A stretch of DNA of 64,000 nt from Seriola aureovittata (taxonomy: Eukaryota; Chordata; Actinopteri; Carangiformes; Carangidae): assembly GCF_021018895.1 (NCBI RefSeq), contig NC_079365.1, positions 1,847,501 to 1,911,500 of the forward strand, written 5' to 3'. Under the pieces are notes generated by a model that was not told where the DNA came from, did no database searches, and worked only from the letters and a program-made list of their open reading frames with translations. A program made the translations under genes and the position numbers. Shown here in pieces: positions 59,831 through 64,000 of this stretch. The first letter of the stretch is position 1, and each line of letters opens with the position of its first letter.

Positions 59831-60234
59831 CAGCTATTGATAAAAATGAACTACTGCTATAGATTTTCTCCAGCTGGAAGATACAATAATGAATATTTTT
59901 GACTTAAAACACAGGTTAACCTGATTATTACCTCTAACCTCTTATTAGCCAAGATTAACACCAACAGAGCTGATGGCTTTTCCCTTATATGGATTTCCTG
60001 GCTGCTCTCTGTATTGATACGTCCTCAGGTTTTGCTGCTGTGTTGTACCTGTGGAGGACAGGTGAGCTATGCTTCCCTCATGTCAAGGTCCAGCGACTGA
60101 AAGAGTAACGTCATTATTTCATACTAGCATTGGACCGAGGTGTTTAAACACTTCCTTTCTTTATCATGTTTGCCAAGTGTTTAAGATTTAAAATGATTTT
60201 TTAAGAGATTTTTAAATACTTTGATGATGAGACA

Positions 60235-60590
60235 GATCCATAGTCTGTAAATAAAGATGGACAAAGCCTCTGTGACGTCACCCACAGGTTTCTGAAGAGC
60301 GGTTTTGAAGCTCAGACTGAGCTGCTCCACTCTCACCATCTTGGCAGTGACTGACTCCGCCCCTACATGTCAGCTAATCCAAATATGGGCAAAGAGGTGG
60401 AGCATGTGTTGAGCCAAGAATTCGGTGCATGCTGCTCTGTGGCAAATATACGCTCACCCACCTGTCACTCAAAGACTCTAGTGGTCATTAGAGGAAATGC
60501 AGTTTTTTGGCACTTTCGTTTTGGCTTCATTTTTTCAGCCTTGCAGGTTTCTTCTTGGACCGTACCTCCTTTAAGTACAGGAGCCTGATG
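60235..60590 (+). repeat. Probable dispersed repeat (single copy here)
   Basis: GTCTGTAAATAAAGATGGAC, CTGTGACGTCACCCACAGG, AAATATGGGCAAAGAGGTGG and CACCTGTCACTCAAAG match, from memory, a repeat common in percomorph genomes. No second copy in the window supports it. Confidence 0.4.
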
Positions 60591-61151
60591 AGTCACGTCT
60601 TAAAACAGATCCTAAAGACGGAGCGACAGGATGACAGTGAAGAGATTTGTTCAGGTTTAGAAGTCTAGAGGAACAAGGACCAGCAATAACCACCCTACAC
60701 TAGTGTTTGGAAATACCCAGCTCAACTCAGGAAACTTACAGTTTTCCAGAGGTTTTCCTGAAATTCCTCTCAACAGCTGACACAAAGTGGAAACATTAAG
60801 CAATGAAGAGGTGTGCTGTGGTTTTGGGGATACTTTGTAACTTTCATTTATCATTCCACAGACAGAGTTAATCCTTTGTGCTCCATAGAGGATTTAAAGT
60901 TGTAGATAATGAAGTCTTTGTTGTCAGCTAGAAGGAACAGACGTTCAATCCTCTAAAATCATGTAGATCATTGAGCTTTTTCCTTTTATTGAAATGTTAT
61001 GAATACAACACCGGTCTGTACTCTTAAGATTCACGTACAGACATTTTCCTCCTGAATTTTAATTTTGCACTGACAAAATGTATCAGAATGACCTCACTGC
61101 GCTAAATGTCCTCAAGTTCAAGAAACCCACAGTGGATATCAGACAGAAACA

Positions 61152-61154
<3 letters not shown>

Positions 61155-61182
<28 letters not shown>
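61155..61182. repeat. (CA)n microsatellite
   Basis: Fourteen CA units. Confidence 0.96.
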
Positions 61183-61738
61183 TTTCCAACAGTCTGTCCA
61201 TCATTTAAGAGTGAGGTGAGGGACGATTCTCCGCTAAAAGCCAGTGGTTTGCTGATACAAGCTCACAGCCTGACTGGAAACTCTCTTTAGCCTGTGATGA
61301 GTTTTGTCAGAGGGATGAGGGTGCGTTCACTACTCTCCCAGTTTTTGCTGATGTTTGTGCAGCTATATACAGCTCCATGAAAACCCAGCAGGGTGGAGGA
61401 CCTATTTGTCACACTTTTATAGCTGACATCGCGCTTGCAGATACACATTTATAGTTTACATCACAGCCACATAGCCCGTGGCTGCATGATCATCACCTCC
61501 TTCAAGTGCTACAAGGCTAATGCTACAGGCACACAGCACCCCTATGGATTGGTACTAGTTTTTGATTCTGGTACACTAATGTTTTAGAGCTCAGACATCA
61601 GGATGAGATGCTCAGTTCACAGCAGAATGCAGGTTCCAGCAGCTCCAGGCTTTTTTCCTCTCATCTCCTTCCCTTTTGTAATCTACCTTGTGCCGTGTGT
61701 TGTGGTCACAGTTTGAACAGTGTGTGCAGGGATTAGAG

Positions 61739-61775
<37 letters not shown>

Positions 61776-61826
61776 CGTGTGTGTGTGTGTGTGTGTGCGT
61801 GCGTGCGTGTTTGTGTGTGTGTGTAA
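61739..61826. repeat. Compound (GT)n microsatellite with GC punctuation
   Basis: GT array with GCGTGC blocks at two places; the histidine/threonine and cysteine/valine frames across it are artefacts. Confidence 0.96.
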
Positions 61827-62200
61827 ATGCATGCAGCAGTGTTTGTTCATTGTCAGCAGTGTAAATCCAAACAAGCACTCAAGGTCCTCAAGGGCCCACA
61901 AACACCGAGCTCAGCTGGTTCAGCGGAAGAAAAACATACCATCAGTTTATAATCAGTGTGATCAGCCCTGTTGCTATAGACTGCCGACCTGCCTGCAGGG
62001 TGCCAGAGGATGCTGGGAGAAGAAAATACCTATATGGAAAGTATAAACATGGCAAAACAATTCCTTGGAAGGCTTGTACCTGCTTTTTCAATTGATTTAG
62101 CATTTAGTCTCTTAAATGTCAGGGAAAAAAAAGTGCCCAACACAAGATGCCCCACACCCCACAGCTGCGGGGCCCTTGGGCCCCTGAGCAGTTGTCTACT

Positions 62201-62627
62201 TTGCCCAGATAGTTTTCTCACTGAAGGTCAGATGTCTTCTGATTATTTGTTTTGTTCAGACCAACACCAAAACCCAAAGATATTCAATGTACAACAACAT
62301 AACACTGACAATAACTGGAGATCCGCAAAGCTCAAATGAACTGTTTGGCATTTCTGTTTGACAAACATGGAAGCCCTGAAGGCCAAGTGATTTTTTCTTT
62401 TAAATCTTTCTTCTTGTGTTCAATTGATACAATTGGAAGACCCTTGACATATTGATCAGTGATTTCTGTATTTCTCAAACAGAAACGGCAAACAGTTCAT
62501 TTGAGCTTCGAGGATCGGAGGATCAGTGCGATGCTGTTGTAAATTAAATGTCTTTGGGTTTTGGTGTTGGTCAGACAAAACAAATAATTGGAAGACATCT
62601 GGCCTTAAGCTAACCATCTGGTCAAAA
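62201..62627. repeat. Long inverted repeat (foldback) with a loop of about 105 bp
   Basis: The arm 62201-62365 is repeated in inverted orientation at 62471-62627 with about 80% identity. Shared words, read in the same sense, are CAGATGTCTTC, ATTATTTGTTTTGT, GACCAACACCAAAACCCAAA, AAGCTCAAATGAACTGTTTG and TTTCTGTTTGA. The intervening 105 bp are not repeated. The arm sequence resembles a repeat common in fish introns (ACCAAAACCCAAAGATATTC-type), so this is probably two inverted copies or a palindromic element. Confidence 0.88.
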
Positions 62628-62829
62628 TAGGAAACTGTTATTTTTTTTTCATCTATGTTAACAACCCCCACAGACCTAAGTGATTTTTTTTTTTCTGTGT
62701 AGATGGACTACTTGTTTTAAGTACTTGTTTTTATTGTTGAACTGTGAAAAAGTACAACCTGCTTTAAAACAAGTGAAACTCCTGATTGTAGGAAAACGAC
62801 TAACAAGGTGAAAAAAGAAGTCATGACTT

Positions 62830-63230
62830 TATGAGCCTTTGCTGAGCTATCAGTCACATTTACCCGGCGCTGCACCTTTTCAAGCCACTGATTTCCATAA
62901 TGGCCCCATAGCTCCCCGGTATTGATTACAGCTTCCAGCAAACCTTCACCCACCAGCAGCAACCAGCAGCACCCAAACTCAATTTCAGGAGATTGAGCCA
63001 ACTCGCAGAGATTATGCATATGAAACATAAGGAAGAGCTGGGAGTGAGGAGGACGGACAGCAAGAGACAAATGAGACGACGGAACAGAGAGGAAGAGAAG
63101 CAGCTGCCTGGGTGCGAGTAATGAAGGAGAATAAGTTGACTGTGATTGGAGTGGAGTGGGGAGTGTGTAGTATGTGTGAGTAAGGCCAGTATTGGCCCTA
63201 TTGATTTCAGTGTGCCGCTCTACAGCCGTG
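62830..63230. other. No recognised gene or repeat family
   Basis: Part of this stretch (62860-62960) is low-repeat and regulatory-looking but without decisive motifs. Confidence 0.35.
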
Positions 63231-63884
63231 ACACCTCTACTGTAACTAGGTGAAGCTCTGATTTTTCAGATTTGAACCATGGCAGCCAATAATGTAAAAC
63301 GACTGGCTGGTGGCTAACACACCGAGTGTTTGATTTAGGGCTGATGGGGGCAGTCGGCTCTGTCTCCTGCAAGTCCTGATTAACCACTGGCAAAAGCAGG
63401 CAACTGCCCCGGGGCCTTTAACAGCCGGTGACCCACAATCACCGCATGTCACTTAGTTTGTGGCGTAATCTACGACTATTTTTTGGAGATATGCGTTTCA
63501 CTCTATTTTAAAGGTCTGCACTTTATGTAAAGTAATTTCCTATTAACCTCGAGGAAGTTTCCTACAGTATGAATGTAATTTGGTTTTAAAAATATGAAAT
63601 AGGAGGGAAAGGGAAAATAGAGTGTTCACAATTAATTACCTCCAACAAACCTCTAGTGTAACCTTTGTTTTATTCAGAGAGAAACAGGTCAGCTCAACAT
63701 GCACACATGTAACACTGGCTACAGGCAAACAGTCATTCAACATATGGAGATGTTTCCAATGATACAGTAATATAATATAATATAATATATTAATAAGTGA
63801 TGGCTGAATATTTACATAGGTTTAAATCGACTTTTTTAGCAGTGGCAAAATTTTGTTTCATATATATTTGGATAAGTGCTGTTC

Positions 63885-63985
63885 TTTCACTTAGTCCACC
63901 CAGATTTAATCTTTCCAGTCTGGGGATCAAACCAGTGACCTTCCAGTCAAAAGCCTGCTCCTCTAACATTTAGGCCACCGCTGTT
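63885..63985 (-). mobile_element. tRNA-derived SINE, 5' portion
   Basis: On the minus strand it starts AACAGCGGTGGCCTAAATG, with an A-box-like GTGGCCTAAATGTTAGAGG and a B-box-like GGTTTGATCCCCAG. AGTGAAAGAACAGCACTT then follows, as in a common fish SINE. The head lies about 15 bp from the window's end and the 3' boundary is unclear. Confidence 0.72.
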
Positions 63986-64000
63986 ATAAAATGAAAACAT

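Noticed and set aside
61612..61901. Two histidine/threonine-rich minus frames
   Set aside because: Translations of the GT microsatellite at 61739-61826.

Overview
The window looks like teleost fish nuclear DNA, probably from a percomorph. The evidence is very dense (CA)n/(GT)n microsatellites, homopolymeric G/C runs, tRNA-headed SINEs, a Tc1-like transposon relic, non-LTR retrotransposon relics whose 3' tails run into (ATCT)n, a solo LTR, and several short inverted-repeat (MITE-like) elements. No bacterial, viral or organellar gene organisation is visible. I see no convincing protein-coding gene. The longer open frames are translations of microsatellites, polypurine tracts or decayed transposons. 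The stretch is best read as intergenic or deep intronic sequence.

Layout. 0-9.7 kb: three MITE-like elements (421-816, 2777-3185, 9241-9714), one copy of dispersed repeat A (1177-1691), one of repeat D (5350-5692), and a GATA microsatellite. 11-13.7 kb: repeat C and D copies, then a decayed Tc1-like transposon (12688-13720) split by a SINE (13364-13546). 15-17.2 kb: repeat B, then an internally deleted LINE (endonuclease piece joined to the reverse-transcriptase C-terminus) ending in (ATCT)n and abutting an inverted repeat-D fragment. 18.7-25.4 kb: an LTR-like fragment, repeat C, a CTA higher-order array, a second repeat B copy and a MITE. 28.6-29.4 kb: a possible hAT-like relic. 32.3-34.7 kb: a decayed L1-like LINE on the minus strand. 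39-45 kb: repeat C, a LINE 3' tail with (ATCT)n, the second repeat A copy and an L2-like LINE scrap. 46.6-47 kb: a solo LTR with intact 5-bp target duplications. 47-53 kb: hAT-like scraps, a SINE (50770-50940) and a Tc1-like scrap. 56.2-57.2 kb: a LINE endonuclease relic abutting an inverted repeat C. 59-64 kb: further dispersed repeats, a 427-bp foldback (62201-62627) and a SINE at the right edge.

Between the transposons lie several low-repeat stretches that look, by eye only, like conserved non-coding elements (about 10.38-10.50, 27.65-27.90, 29.82-30.20, 35.57-35.83, 38.04-38.42, 38.57-38.76, 45.82-46.02 and 57.78-58.26 kb). The last contains two octamer motifs exactly 14 bp apart. Just downstream, 58.72-59.16 kb has three acceptor-like sites, including one bounding an in-frame 42-nt segment with microexon-like signals. 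These are the best candidates for function. Nothing here is an obvious new enzymatic or defence system. The most structured observations are the foldback, the multi-copy unnamed repeats, the LINE deletion derivative and the octamer/microexon neighbourhood.
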